Positions 17,385 to 27,393 of a DNA stretch of 64,000 nt are shown piece after piece. The stretch spans positions 3,025,001 to 3,089,000 of the forward strand of contig NZ_CP011039.1 of assembly GCF_000238255.3 (NCBI RefSeq), in the 5' to 3' direction. The notes beneath the pieces were generated by a model. That model did no database searches and was not told the DNA's origin. It saw only the letters and a list, made by a program, of their open reading frames with translations. The stretch comes from Pseudoalteromonas spongiae UST010723-006 (GTDB lineage: Bacteria > Pseudomonadota > Gammaproteobacteria > Enterobacterales > Alteromonadaceae). Each line of letters begins with the position of its first letter. Positions within the stretch are counted from its first letter, which is position 1. The translations under genes were made by a program, and so were the position numbers.

Positions 17385-19208
17385 ATGTGTGGCATTGTTG
17401 GCGCTGTGGCAGAACGCCCAGTTAACCGAATTTTAATTGAAGGCCTAAAGCGCCTTGAATACCGTGGCTACGACTCTGCAGGTGTCGCATTAGGCAACAA
17501 CGATAAAGCACTTAATACTGTTAAAGCCGTCGGTAAAGTTGCAAACCTCGATGCAGCACTTACAGATGCGAATGTAAAAGGCACAACGGGAATTGCCCAT
17601 ACCCGCTGGGCAACTCATGGCAGTGTGACTGAAGCCAATGCTCACCCACATATTTCGAGCCAGCAGCTTGCGCTCGTGCATAACGGTATTATTGAAAATC
17701 ACGATAAATTGCGCACCCAGCTGCGCGGTGATGGCTACGAGTTTTTATCGGACACTGATACGGAAGTGATGGTGCATAAAATCCACCAGCTTCGTCAAAG
17801 TCATGACTCGTTACTTGCATCTGTGCAAGCAGCTGTAAAAGAATTTGAAGGTGCTTACGGCACAGTGGTTTTTGATAAAGAAAACCCTAATGAAATTGTC
17901 GTGGCTCGCTCTGGTAGCCCACTCGTTATCGGTTTAGGCTTAGGCGAAAACTTTATTGCTTCTGACCAGTTAGCGTTACTACCTGTAACACGCAGCTTTA
18001 TCTTTTTAGAAGAAGGCGACGTGGCCCGTATTACTCGTGATTCAGTTGAAATCTACGACATCGATGGCAACGCTGTTGAACGCGACGTGGTTGAGTCTAA
18101 CATCACCCAAGATGCGTCAGGCAAAGGTGAGTACCGTCATTACATGCTCAAAGAAATCTACGAGCAGCCTGTTGCGGTGCGCAATACCCTAGAAGCGCGC
18201 ATTGATGGCGATAAAGTTGCAGTTGACGCATTTGGCGATACGGCATCGGATATTTTCAAGCAAGTAAAGCATGTGCAAATTATTGCCTGCGGTACTTCAT
18301 ACCACTCAGGTATGGTCGCACGCTATTGGTTAGAACAATACGCAGGTGTTAGCTGTAACGTTGAAATTGCTTCTGAGTTCCGCTATCGCAAATCATTTGT
18401 TCATGAAAACAGCCTACTGGTAACCATTTCACAATCAGGTGAAACAGCCGATACCTTAGCTGCACTTCGCCTAGCTAAAGAGCAAGGTTACATGAGCTCA
18501 ATGACGATTTGTAATGTGCCTGGCAGCTCGCTAGTGCGCGAATCAGATATTGCGTTTATGACGAAAGCGGGTGCTGAAATTGGCGTTGCATCAACAAAAG
18601 CCTTTACCACTCAGCTTGTTGGTTTACTTATGTTAGTTGCATCAATTGCCCAAGAAAAAGGCCAGCCACAAGCAGAAATTGTCAATGCGATTAAATCACT
18701 GCCAAACAAGCTTGAAGAGTCATTGTCTCTTGCTGAAGGTATTGAAGACCTAGCAGAAGAGTTTGCAGATAAACATCACGCACTTTTCTTAGGCCGCGGC
18801 GATCAATATCCAATCGCAATGGAAGGTGCACTTAAGCTAAAAGAAATCTCATATATTCACGCCGAAGCGTATGCAGCAGGTGAGCTAAAACACGGTCCAT
18901 TGGCACTGATTGATGCCGATATGCCAATCATTGTTGTTGCACCTAATAACGAGCTACTGGAAAAGCTGAAGTCGAACGTTGAAGAAGTGCGTGCACGCGG
19001 CGGTATTATTTATGTATTCGCTGATAAAGCATCTGAATTTGTCTCAGATGACACAATGCGTGTTATTAACGTCAATCAAGTTGACGATGTACTGGCACCA
19101 ATTGTGTACACCATTCCACTGCAATTACTGTCTTACTATGTAGCGGTAATTAAAGGTACCGATGTAGACCAACCACGTAACCTGGCAAAATCAGTTACGG
19201 TTGAGTAA
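17385..19208 (+). CDS. glmS: Glutamine-fructose-6-phosphate aminotransferase (isomerizing)
   Basis: A 607-residue enzyme. The start is set at 17385 because the mature enzyme needs Cys directly after Met (MCGIVGAV, catalytic Cys1) and AAGGAG lies seven bases upstream; a longer reading frame from 17364 would bury it. N-terminal glutaminase residues include [15 protein letters not shown] and SDTDTEV; two SIS domains contain [25 protein letters not shown] and the closing KSVTVE. It makes glucosamine-6-phosphate from fructose-6-phosphate and glutamine, feeding GlmU. I see no ribozyme structure upstream; the spacer from the regulator gene is only about 74 bases. Confidence 0.98.
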   Translation: MCGIVGAVAERPVNRILIEGLKRLEYRGYDSAGVALGNNDKALNTVKAVGKVANLDAALTDANVKGTTGIAHTRWATHGSVTEANAHPHISSQQLALVHNGIIENHDKLRTQLRGDGYEFLSDTDTEVMVHKIHQLRQSHDSLLASVQAAVKEFEGAYGTVVFDKENPNEIVVARSGSPLVIGLGLGENFIASDQLALLPVTRSFIFLEEGDVARITRDSVEIYDIDGNAVERDVVESNITQDASGKGEYRHYMLKEIYEQPVAVRNTLEARIDGDKVAVDAFGDTASDIFKQVKHVQIIACGTSYHSGMVARYWLEQYAGVSCNVEIASEFRYRKSFVHENSLLVTISQSGETADTLAALRLAKEQGYMSSMTICNVPGSSLVRESDIAFMTKAGAEIGVASTKAFTTQLVGLLMLVASIAQEKGQPQAEIVNAIKSLPNKLEESLSLAEGIEDLAEEFADKHHALFLGRGDQYPIAMEGALKLKEISYIHAEAYAAGELKHGPLALIDADMPIIVVAPNNELLEKLKSNVEEVRARGGIIYVFADKASEFVSDDTMRVINVNQVDDVLAPIVYTIPLQLLSYYVAVIKGTDVDQPRNLAKSVTVE

Positions 19209-19225
19209 GCATTTTCAAACTAAAG

Positions 19226-19248
19226 AAGGCGCATTAGCGCCTTTTTTA
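19226..19248 (+). terminator. Intrinsic terminator after glmS
   Basis: AAGGCGC pairs with GCGCCTT, followed by a T-run. Confidence 0.8.
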
Positions 19249-19266
19249 TTGCCCTTTTAAGCAGTA

Positions 19267-20964
19267 TTAAAACGTCACAATTGTAGAAACCGCTTCTTCT
19301 TTGGCTGTTTGAATTGACAGTTTTATTTCTCGGTTTTGCCAATCGATATCAAGCATGCCGTAGTTGCTGCCTGACTTATTAATCAAATGACGATTACCCG
19401 TTGTTAGCGAGCTAATATTGTTACTCACAACGCCAACTTTACCGGTTGGAATTACAGCGCCGCTTGGTGCGCAGTTACCCCAAGCGCCTTCAATGCCTTT
19501 TCCGTTTTCATCCACTTCGGTATAGCACCAAGGTTTGTCGTGATCACGTGTAATACACCCTTGGTATTCAACCAGCGCATATTTGTAAGGTAATTTACAT
19601 TGTTTTGAATAGTCACCGTTGCCTTGCAAATCGGCATAAATCGGCAAGCGCAACGGGTTTTCAATATGATACGGCCAATTTTGACCAAAGCCTGATGCCG
19701 TCACTTCGTATACGGTGACCGGTGCACCAAATTCTGTACTGGCTGGTATCTCTTTTTGTAACAATTCACCCCAATGCTGATCGCCTGATAAGAAAATCAC
19801 CGCTTTCGTCTTGCCTGAATTTACCGATTTTTGCACAAGCCTTAATAACTTTTCTCGCTGAGCTGGCATTTCAGCCCATGATTCATAACTGGTGCCAGAC
19901 ATTGCTTCTTCATTCAAATTGGCAATCGCTTGATTAAACTGGTTACCATTTCCGTAAGCACAGTAGCTATTTAAGCTTCTTCCTTTGTGAAGCGGTGGTA
20001 ATACTTGAATACCGCTGGCAATAATTTTAATTTCGCTCGGCTTATTGAGCTCTGCTTCAAGCCACTGCCATTGTTGTTCGCCCAAAATCGTGCTGTTATC
20101 ACCTTCGCAGGTGCCATAGTTACTAAAAGTAGGAGAACGGAAATATCGTGCATCAAGTGTAATCACATGAGTTTGCTCACCACTTGGCCCGAGCAATTTA
20201 GCTTCGTAAATACCTGCTTGACCATTAAGTCTCGGATCCGATGCTTCAACATCAAAGTGACGTAAATATTCTTGCTGGCTTTCTGCACGTTTTTGATAAT
20301 ATTTACCATCATTGTTGCGCCCAAAATCATGATCATCCCATGTTGCCATAACTGGAATGTTGGCTTTTAAAAACTGTTGATAATCAGGGTTGCGCTTTTT
20401 ATCATCGTATTTCTGACGCATTAAGGCCATGTTTGTGGTATCGGCATAAATGTTATCGCCTAACCATAAAAATAGGTCAGGTTGATGACCTATCAAACGC
20501 GCTAACGCTGCTGGCATATCCCCTTTAGTTTTAAAGCAGCTACCTAATGCTACTCTGTCTAAACGTTTGCTTTGCTGTGGTTGTGTATGAGTTAACAGCG
20601 GTTCAGGCGCTGGCGCGTCACATTCTTCCCAATCACCTTCAGCAACATAACACCATGGTGATGAATGATTGCGGGTGGTACAGCCATAGAACTTTTCACC
20701 TTGATAACTAGACGGCGCTAAACACGTTTTACCAGAAACTGTTTTAAACTCAGGAATAGACTCAGTGCGTACATTGCCCCAACTTTCACCGTCTTTCGGT
20801 GATTTTAAATAGCACCACTGGCTACCGCTATTATTTTTGTCGGTTGTACCTTGGTATTTTGCCAGCGCATAGTCAAAGGTTGTTTTACATTCTTGATAAT
20901 GAACTTCGGGTGCTGCAAATAGTGCGCTAGGCAGCAATAAGCTTAATAGAATTACTCTTTTCAT
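19267..20964 (-). CDS. Exported PhoD-like phosphatase with kringle/fibronectin-II-like modules
   Basis: A 565-residue exported protein (signal MKRVILLSLLLPSALFA). The core, about 136-440, is a PhoD-type metallophosphatase: GSCF (141-144), LWLGDNIYAD (167-175), TWDDHDFGRN (208-217) and SGDQHWGE (393-400) give the metal and phosphate ligands. Around it are three short Trp/Cys modules of the kind seen in fibronectin type II or kringle-like domains: residues 24-64 (QWCYLK, SWGNV), 79-116 (CLAPSSYQGEKFYGCTTRNH, PWCYV, WEEC) and 456-498 (YALVEYQGCITRDHDKPWCY, WGNC). They may bind surface carbohydrate or protein. The substrate is unknown; phosphodiester or phosphonate release is the family theme. 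No pho box is evident. Confidence 0.88.
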   Translation of the reverse strand: MKRVILLSLLLPSALFAAPEVHYQECKTTFDYALAKYQGTTDKNNSGSQWCYLKSPKDGESWGNVRTESIPEFKTVSGKTCLAPSSYQGEKFYGCTTRNHSSPWCYVAEGDWEECDAPAPEPLLTHTQPQQSKRLDRVALGSCFKTKGDMPAALARLIGHQPDLFLWLGDNIYADTTNMALMRQKYDDKKRNPDYQQFLKANIPVMATWDDHDFGRNNDGKYYQKRAESQQEYLRHFDVEASDPRLNGQAGIYEAKLLGPSGEQTHVITLDARYFRSPTFSNYGTCEGDNSTILGEQQWQWLEAELNKPSEIKIIASGIQVLPPLHKGRSLNSYCAYGNGNQFNQAIANLNEEAMSGTSYESWAEMPAQREKLLRLVQKSVNSGKTKAVIFLSGDQHWGELLQKEIPASTEFGAPVTVYEVTASGFGQNWPYHIENPLRLPIYADLQGNGDYSKQCKLPYKYALVEYQGCITRDHDKPWCYTEVDENGKGIEGAWGNCAPSGAVIPTGKVGVVSNNISSLTTGNRHLINKSGSNYGMLDIDWQNREIKLSIQTAKEEAVSTIVTF

Positions 20965-21173
20965 TGTTATATTTTCTCAGTTGTGAATTGGCGCATCCGA
21001 TGCGTAATAGTCCCTTGAGAAAATATACCGTTCCGATATTGAGAACTGACTACAGTTAAGTGTCACATTTGCGGCAAGAAAATGACAATAAACATGCGGC
21101 TGCCGTAACTTTGCAGCCGCATTGTATTTTGCGCTTTGATCAAGCTATTAGATATACGCTTTAAAACTGTGTA

Positions 21174-21968
21174 TTAGTTCATCTGTATATCTACAATCCA
21201 AGGTTCCAAACGTTTGCCCCAATTAACCGTCACGCTATAGTCTGGCTTTGTTTGTCCTCGTGATGTTTTTAAGCTTGCCAAGGTTTCTACGAAATGAGCA
21301 GGTACATTAATTCTGTTCACCAACAGCGCACGCAAATGCAAAGAGTGATCTTTGCTGTAATCATTAAAATAGGGCTTCGCATTTCCTTTTACGATAACGA
21401 TATTGCTTTGCGCTGCATATTTAGTTGCAAGTGTTTTATAGTCTTGTGCCGCTTCTAAAAAGAACAAACGACTATTGCGATGCAACTCTTGTTGATATGC
21501 CTCAGAGGCTCGCTCTTTGGCATATTTGAGCTGTTCATCATTAATATCCAACTCAAAACGAGCAAGCGCTTTTTCATAATAACTCTGCGCATTTGCTAAT
21601 GACTTTTGATATTGCTCGCCATTGTATTCAAGCGCAAAAAATAACGTACGTTCCTGCGCCCAGCCATCTTCAGAGACTTCAAGTTCAGTAAACCCTAACG
21701 CTATTAACTGCTGCTTGGTTAGGTTTATACTGCGGTTGTTGTAATAAGCAAGCTCGTCTTTTTTGTTTGCCAATGCACGCCAAGAGATTGAAAGCCCTAC
21801 GCCCGAGTTTTCTTTTTCAAAACCAGATAAGTATGGCAAGCGTGCTTCTCGTTCAGATAAAACTAGCTGCGCCGTTGGCTCACCAGAGCGATTATAAAAA
21901 ACACCACCTAAAATAAAAATATTGGTAAAAACAATTAACGCGATACCGTAAATTAAGTACTTTTTCAT
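21174..21968 (-). CDS. Membrane-anchored protein paired with DUF2157 protein (DUF4824-like)
   Basis: A 264-residue protein with one N-terminal membrane segment (KYLIYGIALIVFTNIFILGG) and a domain outside containing LPYLSGFEKENSGVGLSISW and a Glu/Lys/Ala-rich helical stretch. It overlaps the end of the upstream DUF2157 gene by four bases (ATGA), so the two are co-translated. The family resembles DUF4824 membrane proteins, which are found with DUF2157 partners; the label is tentative and the function unknown. Confidence 0.72.
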   Translation of the reverse strand: MKKYLIYGIALIVFTNIFILGGVFYNRSGEPTAQLVLSEREARLPYLSGFEKENSGVGLSISWRALANKKDELAYYNNRSINLTKQQLIALGFTELEVSEDGWAQERTLFFALEYNGEQYQKSLANAQSYYEKALARFELDINDEQLKYAKERASEAYQQELHRNSRLFFLEAAQDYKTLATKYAAQSNIVIVKGNAKPYFNDYSKDHSLHLRALLVNRINVPAHFVETLASLKTSRGQTKPDYSVTVNWGKRLEPWIVDIQMN

Positions 21969-23044
21969 GCGCTTGTCCTCGTGTGTTTGTCTAACTTACG
22001 AATTCGCTTAAATACCAATAATGCAAGCAGCGCACATAACCCAAGTACAAAGAAAAATAGATACTTAGGCATCCAATCCCACCACCAATCAAAGAACTTG
22101 GTGTAAAGAAACAGCACAAAAAATACATTGCCAGTTTGCACAACGCCCGACCACTCTTTACGAATTCCAAGCCAAATCGCCGCTGCACTTAACGCAAACC
22201 CAGCAACTTGATACACGCCTTCAACAAGGTCATTATCATAATTGAAATAACTTACGCCACCCCAGTTTGACAAAATAAGCACAACTAGAAACAGTATGAT
22301 CAGAGACAAAACACGATACATTGCAGCAAAGCCAATAAATGCACGCTGATTGATAAAATGCGGGACTAAAAACAGTAATATACTCGGCACAATAAAGTTT
22401 TCAGGGCGCTCGCCAAAACTGATCCAATACATGCCACTCCATGCGCCCACCTTCATTGCAATAAAGCTGCACACATTCACAATTGCAAAAAACAGCAATA
22501 CTCGCGCGTTAACAGCATACGCCAAAATAAAGGCGAGTCCTGACCAAATCAGAAACGCATTGGGCGACGGGATTAAATTAAAAATCTGCCCAAGCAGCAT
22601 TACGTTAAGTACGAACCCCGCATACGCAACCAAACCCGCTATTTTGGCAAAATAGCCGTGGGATTCATTTTCAGCTAACTTTATCGCACCACAGAGCAAT
22701 GCAATGGGCGTAGTAACCAAGATGCCCACTTGCACACTTGTGCTTAAGTAGCCCCAAAATTGATAAAACAAAAAGAATAAACTCACTGCCATTGCCAAAG
22801 CACCAAACAGCGAAGCGATTTTCATACCTAATGTTAGGTGCTTAGACTGAGCTGTCGTATCAACGTCAAATTGCTTGGCTAACTGGGTGAGAAGCTGCTG
22901 ATGATACTGAGAAACAGCCTGTTGCTGATCAACTGGCATGGTGATCACGCCAGCATGTTGTAATTTTGCCAGTTCAGATTCAAAGGCGTGTATTTGATCC
23001 ACCCTCTGCTGAGCATCCGCTTGATTTAGTTGAGATTCATCCAT
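21965..23044 (-). CDS. DUF2157 multi-span membrane protein
   Basis: A 359-residue membrane protein: a soluble helical N-terminus of about 85 residues (ESELAKLQHAGVITMPVDQQ), then roughly ten hydrophobic segments from LGMKIASLFGALAMAVSLFF onward, as in the DUF2157 family. Start taken at the ATG giving MDESQ; an upstream in-frame TTG is less likely. It is the first gene of a two-gene operon with the membrane-anchored protein at 21174, its usual partner. Function is unknown in the family. TM-rich C-terminus ends KRIRKLDKHTRTSA. Confidence 0.85.
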   Translation of the reverse strand: MDESQLNQADAQQRVDQIHAFESELAKLQHAGVITMPVDQQQAVSQYHQQLLTQLAKQFDVDTTAQSKHLTLGMKIASLFGALAMAVSLFFLFYQFWGYLSTSVQVGILVTTPIALLCGAIKLAENESHGYFAKIAGLVAYAGFVLNVMLLGQIFNLIPSPNAFLIWSGLAFILAYAVNARVLLFFAIVNVCSFIAMKVGAWSGMYWISFGERPENFIVPSILLFLVPHFINQRAFIGFAAMYRVLSLIILFLVVLILSNWGGVSYFNYDNDLVEGVYQVAGFALSAAAIWLGIRKEWSGVVQTGNVFFVLFLYTKFFDWWWDWMPKYLFFFVLGLCALLALLVFKRIRKLDKHTRTSA

Positions 23045-23185
23045 GTAAAAGCCCAATCACGTTATGTACGTATTATATTGGCTCAACTGGTAGCTAAAAA
23101 ACAAGCAATATAACACCAGTTTGATATTAGCTTGGGTGTACAGGTTTATTTATATGCGAAGAGTAGAGAAAGGTTAGAAAGAAAA

Positions 23186-23212
23186 GAAAGCGCACTATCG
23201 TGCGCTTTCTTT
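23186..23212. terminator. Intrinsic terminator of the nuclease-like lipoprotein gene
   Basis: GAAAGCGCAC pairs with GTGCGCTTTC around a four-base loop just after the minus-strand gene's stop; a T/C-rich tract follows on that strand. Confidence 0.7.
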
Positions 23213-23215
23213 CAA

Positions 23216-24154
23216 CTATTTAATTGATAGCGTTAAACTTATTGGGCAGTGATCACTTAACATATCTTTGTAATCTAGCTCGCCTTGCTTACCAAACGCG
23301 TCTACTTTTTGAGAGCCATCAACAACCCACTGAGTTGAAATTGGGCCGGTAATAATGTGATCGATTGGTGCTTTGTATTTAGGATGGCAACTTTTTAAGT
23401 TTTGCATACTGCTTAACAAAATACGTTCGCCGTCTTCTTTGCTTAGCTCTTGCCAAAAACTATTATTTTGATCAACCAAGCGATGGTTAAAATCACCTAG
23501 TACAACAAACGCTTGCTTGTTTTCAACACGCTGGTTAACCCAATTTTCTAAAATAGGCCCTTGCTGCTGATAAGTAGTACAGGCTTTTTTAGTATCTTTG
23601 CGATAGTCGCTAACAAAGCAACCGCTTTTCATATGCACGTTCAGTAGTTCTAGCTGACCATTATTAAGACTAATTGAGGTACCGTAGCGTAACCCTGGGT
23701 TATCAAGGGCAAGTGCTTTAAAGTCACCTTGAGCGATGAAGTTAATACCTTTTTTTATAACAAATGCTGTACGCTGCGGCGTTGAAAACAAACCATCGTG
23801 ACCGCGGCACTCATACGCCTCGTTATCGGCACGACTTGAAACCACATATTGCCACTGTGATTCAGGGAAAACGCGCTTAAGCGCTTTTTCTGACTGCACT
23901 TCTTGCAGTGCAACTATGTCGGCGTTTAAGGTTGCGGCATAACTTGCGAGCGCTTGGTAATCAGCTTGGCTACGTGGCTTACAGCCTTTACCAACCTCGT
24001 CAGCTAAATGCTCAATATTCCAGCTCACTAATTTTAAGTTAGTAGTATCACTTGCTACAACACTCGGCGATGACACCTGTTCTTGTTGCTGACAGCCCAG
24101 TAACGCTGCCACTGCTGCAAGTGCAATAAGAGATTTTTTCATGTGTGTGTTCAT
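23216..24154 (-). CDS. Endonuclease/exonuclease/phosphatase-family lipoprotein
   Basis: A 312-residue lipoprotein: signal MNTHMKKSLIALAAVAALLG with lipobox ALLGC. The mature part has the EEP fold: LVSWNIEHL, ADIVALQEVQ (Glu ligand), LLNVHMKSGC, VVLGDFNHR (Asp-Phe-Asn), and the closing SDHCPISL. So it keeps the metal and catalytic motifs of DNase I-like hydrolases. Possible roles are extracellular nuclease or phosphodiesterase acting from the envelope; substrate not determinable. It stands alone. Confidence 0.88.
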   Translation of the reverse strand: MNTHMKKSLIALAAVAALLGCQQQEQVSSPSVVASDTTNLKLVSWNIEHLADEVGKGCKPRSQADYQALASYAATLNADIVALQEVQSEKALKRVFPESQWQYVVSSRADNEAYECRGHDGLFSTPQRTAFVIKKGINFIAQGDFKALALDNPGLRYGTSISLNNGQLELLNVHMKSGCFVSDYRKDTKKACTTYQQQGPILENWVNQRVENKQAFVVLGDFNHRLVDQNNSFWQELSKEDGERILLSSMQNLKSCHPKYKAPIDHIITGPISTQWVVDGSQKVDAFGKQGELDYKDMLSDHCPISLTLSIK

Positions 24155-24328
24155 ATTGTGAAAAAGAATTTCAGTATATCAAGGCAAATAACTAAATCAC
24201 ATGAAGTTTGCGATAAGATGACGTTAGTTTACTTAGAACTATATGAAATTTACTGATTTGCTAATTGATCACGCATTAGTTATCTTGTTTTCTGCATTAA
24301 ATTAAGTTCCCTTTTACAAGGATGCCTT

Positions 24329-25180
24329 ATGAATTTATCTCCTTCTGTTACCGTTAAGCATACTGATTCAGGACTAGAGTACCTATCAGTTGAATCGAGC
24401 TTTTGCAGCGCTAAAATTTTTCTCCAAGGCGCGCAACTTACCGAATTTACGCCAAAAGGCAAAAAGCCTTTAATTTGGGTATCGCAAGATGAAGACTATC
24501 AAGTCGGCAAAGGCGTTCGCGGCGGTATTCCTATTTGTTGGCCTTGGTTTGGCATGAGTGCTAATGACGGTTGGCCGCAACACGGATTTGCCCGCACTAT
24601 GCTTTGGCGCGCAGAAGAAGTGATAGAAAACGACAATAATATTGTTGTGAGTTTTTCATTGCCGATGGGCCAAGTAAATCCAGAATACTGGCCACATCAA
24701 TCGAGTTTAAAAGTCGTATTCACGCTGAGCGATAGTTTGCACATCGCGCTGGTAAACACGAATACTGGCAATGCGGCATTTGAGTTAACACAAGCGCTGC
24801 ATACCTATTTCCCTACCCCTAAAATTGAAAACACCACAGTCGATGGCCTGCAAGGTGCTAACTATATTGAGTTTGGCGAAGGCCCATTTGCACAAAATGA
24901 CATTGTCAATTTTGCCCGTGAAACCGATATGGTTTATCAAAACACTCCTTTGGTTCAAACCATTAATACGCCTGACGGTATTATTGAAGTTGGCCGTGAA
25001 AATTCAAGTTCGTGTGTGCTGTGGAATCCGTGGGTTGAAAAATCAAAGCGCCTTAGTAACTTTCGCGATGACGAGTTCCATACCATGCTGTGTTTAGAAG
25101 CCGCTAACGTGATGGATGACAAAGTGACACTGCAACCTGGCGAAAGCCATTCGTTAATTCATACTGTGCGCTGGCTTTAA
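24329..25180 (+). CDS. yeaD: D-hexose-6-phosphate mutarotase (YeaD-like)
   Basis: A 283-residue aldose-1-epimerase-fold enzyme. FLQGAQLTEFTPKGKKPLIW, GVRGGIPICWPWFG, HGFARTM and LCLEAAN are hallmarks of the YeaD subgroup, which interconverts alpha and beta glucose-6-phosphate. The protein is cytoplasmic and without signal peptide. ACAAGGATGCCTT precedes the ATG as a ribosome site. It is transcribed alone, divergent from the nuclease-like lipoprotein, with a terminator just downstream. No gapA partner lies near. Confidence 0.93.
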   Translation: MNLSPSVTVKHTDSGLEYLSVESSFCSAKIFLQGAQLTEFTPKGKKPLIWVSQDEDYQVGKGVRGGIPICWPWFGMSANDGWPQHGFARTMLWRAEEVIENDNNIVVSFSLPMGQVNPEYWPHQSSLKVVFTLSDSLHIALVNTNTGNAAFELTQALHTYFPTPKIENTTVDGLQGANYIEFGEGPFAQNDIVNFARETDMVYQNTPLVQTINTPDGIIEVGRENSSSCVLWNPWVEKSKRLSNFRDDEFHTMLCLEAANVMDDKVTLQPGESHSLIHTVRWL

Positions 25181-25204
25181 TCACGCTATATTGCCGAAAA
25201 TCAT

Positions 25205-25233
25205 AAAAACTCAGCATTTGCTGAGTTTTTTGC
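25205..25233 (+). terminator. Intrinsic terminator after yeaD
   Basis: AAAACTCAGCA pairs with TGCTGAGTTTT around a short loop, followed by a T-run. Confidence 0.82.
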
Positions 25234-25271
25234 TTTAATAGGCAAAGATTATAAAAACAACGAGACATCAC

Positions 25272-25796
25272 GTGTTTAGCAACCATCAAATTTCCGAACA
25301 AACACTACCAGACTTTACCCAAGCAGATTTTAAACCTTTGGATAAACTGGCAAGCAAAGAAGCACTGATTGGCACCTTTGTATTTTTAATACCAGCAAGT
25401 ATCGCTGTTGTGATCTTTCTTTATTTTTTATCGCCAGTTGAAAATATCATAACCGCATTGGTTGCAGGTGCATTAGTATTGATAAACTTATACGTCGCTT
25501 GGTTTACCAAGCGTAGCGTCGCAATGACATCTATCGCACTGAGAGAACACGATCTACTATTAAAACGCGGAGTATTTTGGCAGCGCACCATTGCCATACC
25601 TTTTAATCGTGTTCAACATATTGAAACCCACCGTAATCCTATTGAACGCAAGCTCAAACTCGCCACGTTAAAACTGTTTACCGCTGGCGGTGCTGGCGCT
25701 GATCTCGAAATTCATGGTCTAAGCCAAGAGCGCGCCAGTAAACTAAGACAGTTTATCTTGGCAAACACCGCAAGTGAGCGTCACGATGATGAGTAA
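25272..25796 (+). CDS. Bacterial PH-domain (YdbS-like, bPH2) membrane protein
   Basis: A 174-residue membrane protein starting at a GTG: two membrane segments (about 36-56 and 62-80) followed by a bPH2 domain (DUF304) with LLKRGVFWQRTIAIPFNRVQ and RKLKLATLKLFTAGGAGAD, the patterns of YdbS/YdbT. The gene overlaps the next by about 11 bases, giving the usual YdbS-YdbT pair. Function in the family is unclear; a role in membrane or envelope stress has been suggested. Confidence 0.85.
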   Translation: MFSNHQISEQTLPDFTQADFKPLDKLASKEALIGTFVFLIPASIAVVIFLYFLSPVENIITALVAGALVLINLYVAWFTKRSVAMTSIALREHDLLLKRGVFWQRTIAIPFNRVQHIETHRNPIERKLKLATLKLFTAGGAGADLEIHGLSQERASKLRQFILANTASERHDDE

Positions 25797-27297
25797 TAGC
25801 AATACAGCCACTTGGCAAAAGCTGTCGCCAATTGCGATTATTTATTTTGTGCTGCACTTTATCGTGCGTTTTGTGAAAGACGGACTCATTAATATTGCGC
25901 CAGCCTTTGCTATTTGGGTCACCCAAGTTGAGAATAAACTGTTTTGGTTTGCTTCAGGTGCCAGCGTATTAGCATTGATTTTAGTGACTTACGCGACTCT
26001 TTATTACTTTAATTTTCGCTACAAAGTTACCGAGCACGAAATTATTTTGCGTAAAGGTGTATTTAAAAAAGAGCGCGTCACACTTAACTTTGCCAAAGTA
26101 CAAAACGTTAATTTAGCAATACCATTTTACTTTTCGCCATTTTCAGCGGTGAACTGTCACTTTGATGCTGCAGGCTCAGCCCAGCAAGAAGTTGTGTTAC
26201 CGGGGGTATCGGATCACTACGCAAATATGTTGCGTGACCAAATATTTAATTACCGAGCCAAGCCACAGCAAACCGAGCAACAAAGCAAATCGCAACAAGC
26301 TGTGCAGTCTCCTGATTTAACATTAGCGAATTTTGAAGTAGCAAAGTTTGGCTTAATGTCAGGCATGATGTTTTTAGTATTGGCAGCACTTGCGCCTTTC
26401 ACTGAGCAAATTACTGACTATATTAAACAAGACTTTGCCGCGCCGCTTACACAGTTTTTTAATAATCTTGTGACCAATAATGAATATGCCGAGATGGCCG
26501 CGGGTGCCACCATTATTCTAAGCGGTATTGCCTTGTTTGTATTCGCATCGGTACTGGGCGCAATTATTCGCTTTTACAACTATGAACTTAGCTTAGAAAA
26601 CAACAAAATAAAGCGTATTTCAGGATTATTTGAACGCCATCAAATGTCGCTAAGCGTTAGTAAAATTCAGTCAATTGAAGTCAAACAAAACTGGATTGCA
26701 AAACTGCTTAAACGCTACACCATTAACTGCAAACAAATTAATAACAGCCATGCAAATACGGTAAAAAAAGGACAGTCGTTAATTGTGCCTGTACTGACAA
26801 AAAGCCAAGTAAACGATGTTATGAATTTATGCTGGGATAAACAGTTAGACATTACTAATGTGCCATTTCAGCCAATCGCCATTAACTACTTTTACAAGAC
26901 TTTCGTACTTTATTGGCTTCTGCCTATTTCCATCATTAGTGCCTTTTTATTTAAACCGCTACTTGATGGCGCGTGGCCAGTATTAATTGCACCATTATTA
27001 CTGGGTATGATTTTGAGTTTTTTGCGCTACAAGCGCTTTGGCTTTTACTTTGACGGAGAGCAAGTGTTTACTCGAAAAGGGCTGATTGGCGTAAGTTATA
27101 AAGTGTTTAAAGGCTTTAAAATTCAACAAATTGCTACTACACAAACACCGCCAATGCGCAAACAACACATTAGTTCATTGCGCTTTCAGTTAGCGAGTGG
27201 TGGCATTAGCGTGCCCTATTTACCACAAAGTGATGTAAATGACGTTATGAACAGGCTAGTGCTGCTGGCAGAAACATCGAAAAAGCGCTGGATGTAA
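25786..27297 (+). CDS. Bacterial PH-domain (YdbT-like) membrane protein
   Basis: About 503 residues from the ATG at 25786 (a GTG at 25774 and an ATG at 25789 are alternatives). It contains three bPH2 (DUF304) repeats: near 80-160 (EIILRKGVFKKERVTLNFAKVQ), 270-340 (KRISGLFERHQMSLSVSKIQ) and 420-490 (QVFTRKGLIGVSYKVFKGFKI), each preceded by paired membrane segments. It is co-translated with the YdbS-like gene. Typical length for YdbT is close to 490-500. Function is unknown. The tail is basic. Confidence 0.85.
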   Translation: MMSNSNTATWQKLSPIAIIYFVLHFIVRFVKDGLINIAPAFAIWVTQVENKLFWFASGASVLALILVTYATLYYFNFRYKVTEHEIILRKGVFKKERVTLNFAKVQNVNLAIPFYFSPFSAVNCHFDAAGSAQQEVVLPGVSDHYANMLRDQIFNYRAKPQQTEQQSKSQQAVQSPDLTLANFEVAKFGLMSGMMFLVLAALAPFTEQITDYIKQDFAAPLTQFFNNLVTNNEYAEMAAGATIILSGIALFVFASVLGAIIRFYNYELSLENNKIKRISGLFERHQMSLSVSKIQSIEVKQNWIAKLLKRYTINCKQINNSHANTVKKGQSLIVPVLTKSQVNDVMNLCWDKQLDITNVPFQPIAINYFYKTFVLYWLLPISIISAFLFKPLLDGAWPVLIAPLLLGMILSFLRYKRFGFYFDGEQVFTRKGLIGVSYKVFKGFKIQQIATTQTPPMRKQHISSLRFQLASGGISVPYLPQSDVNDVMNRLVLLAETSKKRWM

Positions 27298-27393
27298 CCA
27301 TCAATAATTAAGATTAACCGCTTATCACTATTATTTTTTTTAGTTTTATGCGTGCAGTAAGCTAGCTCGCATAAAATTAAAGGAACAAATAAT

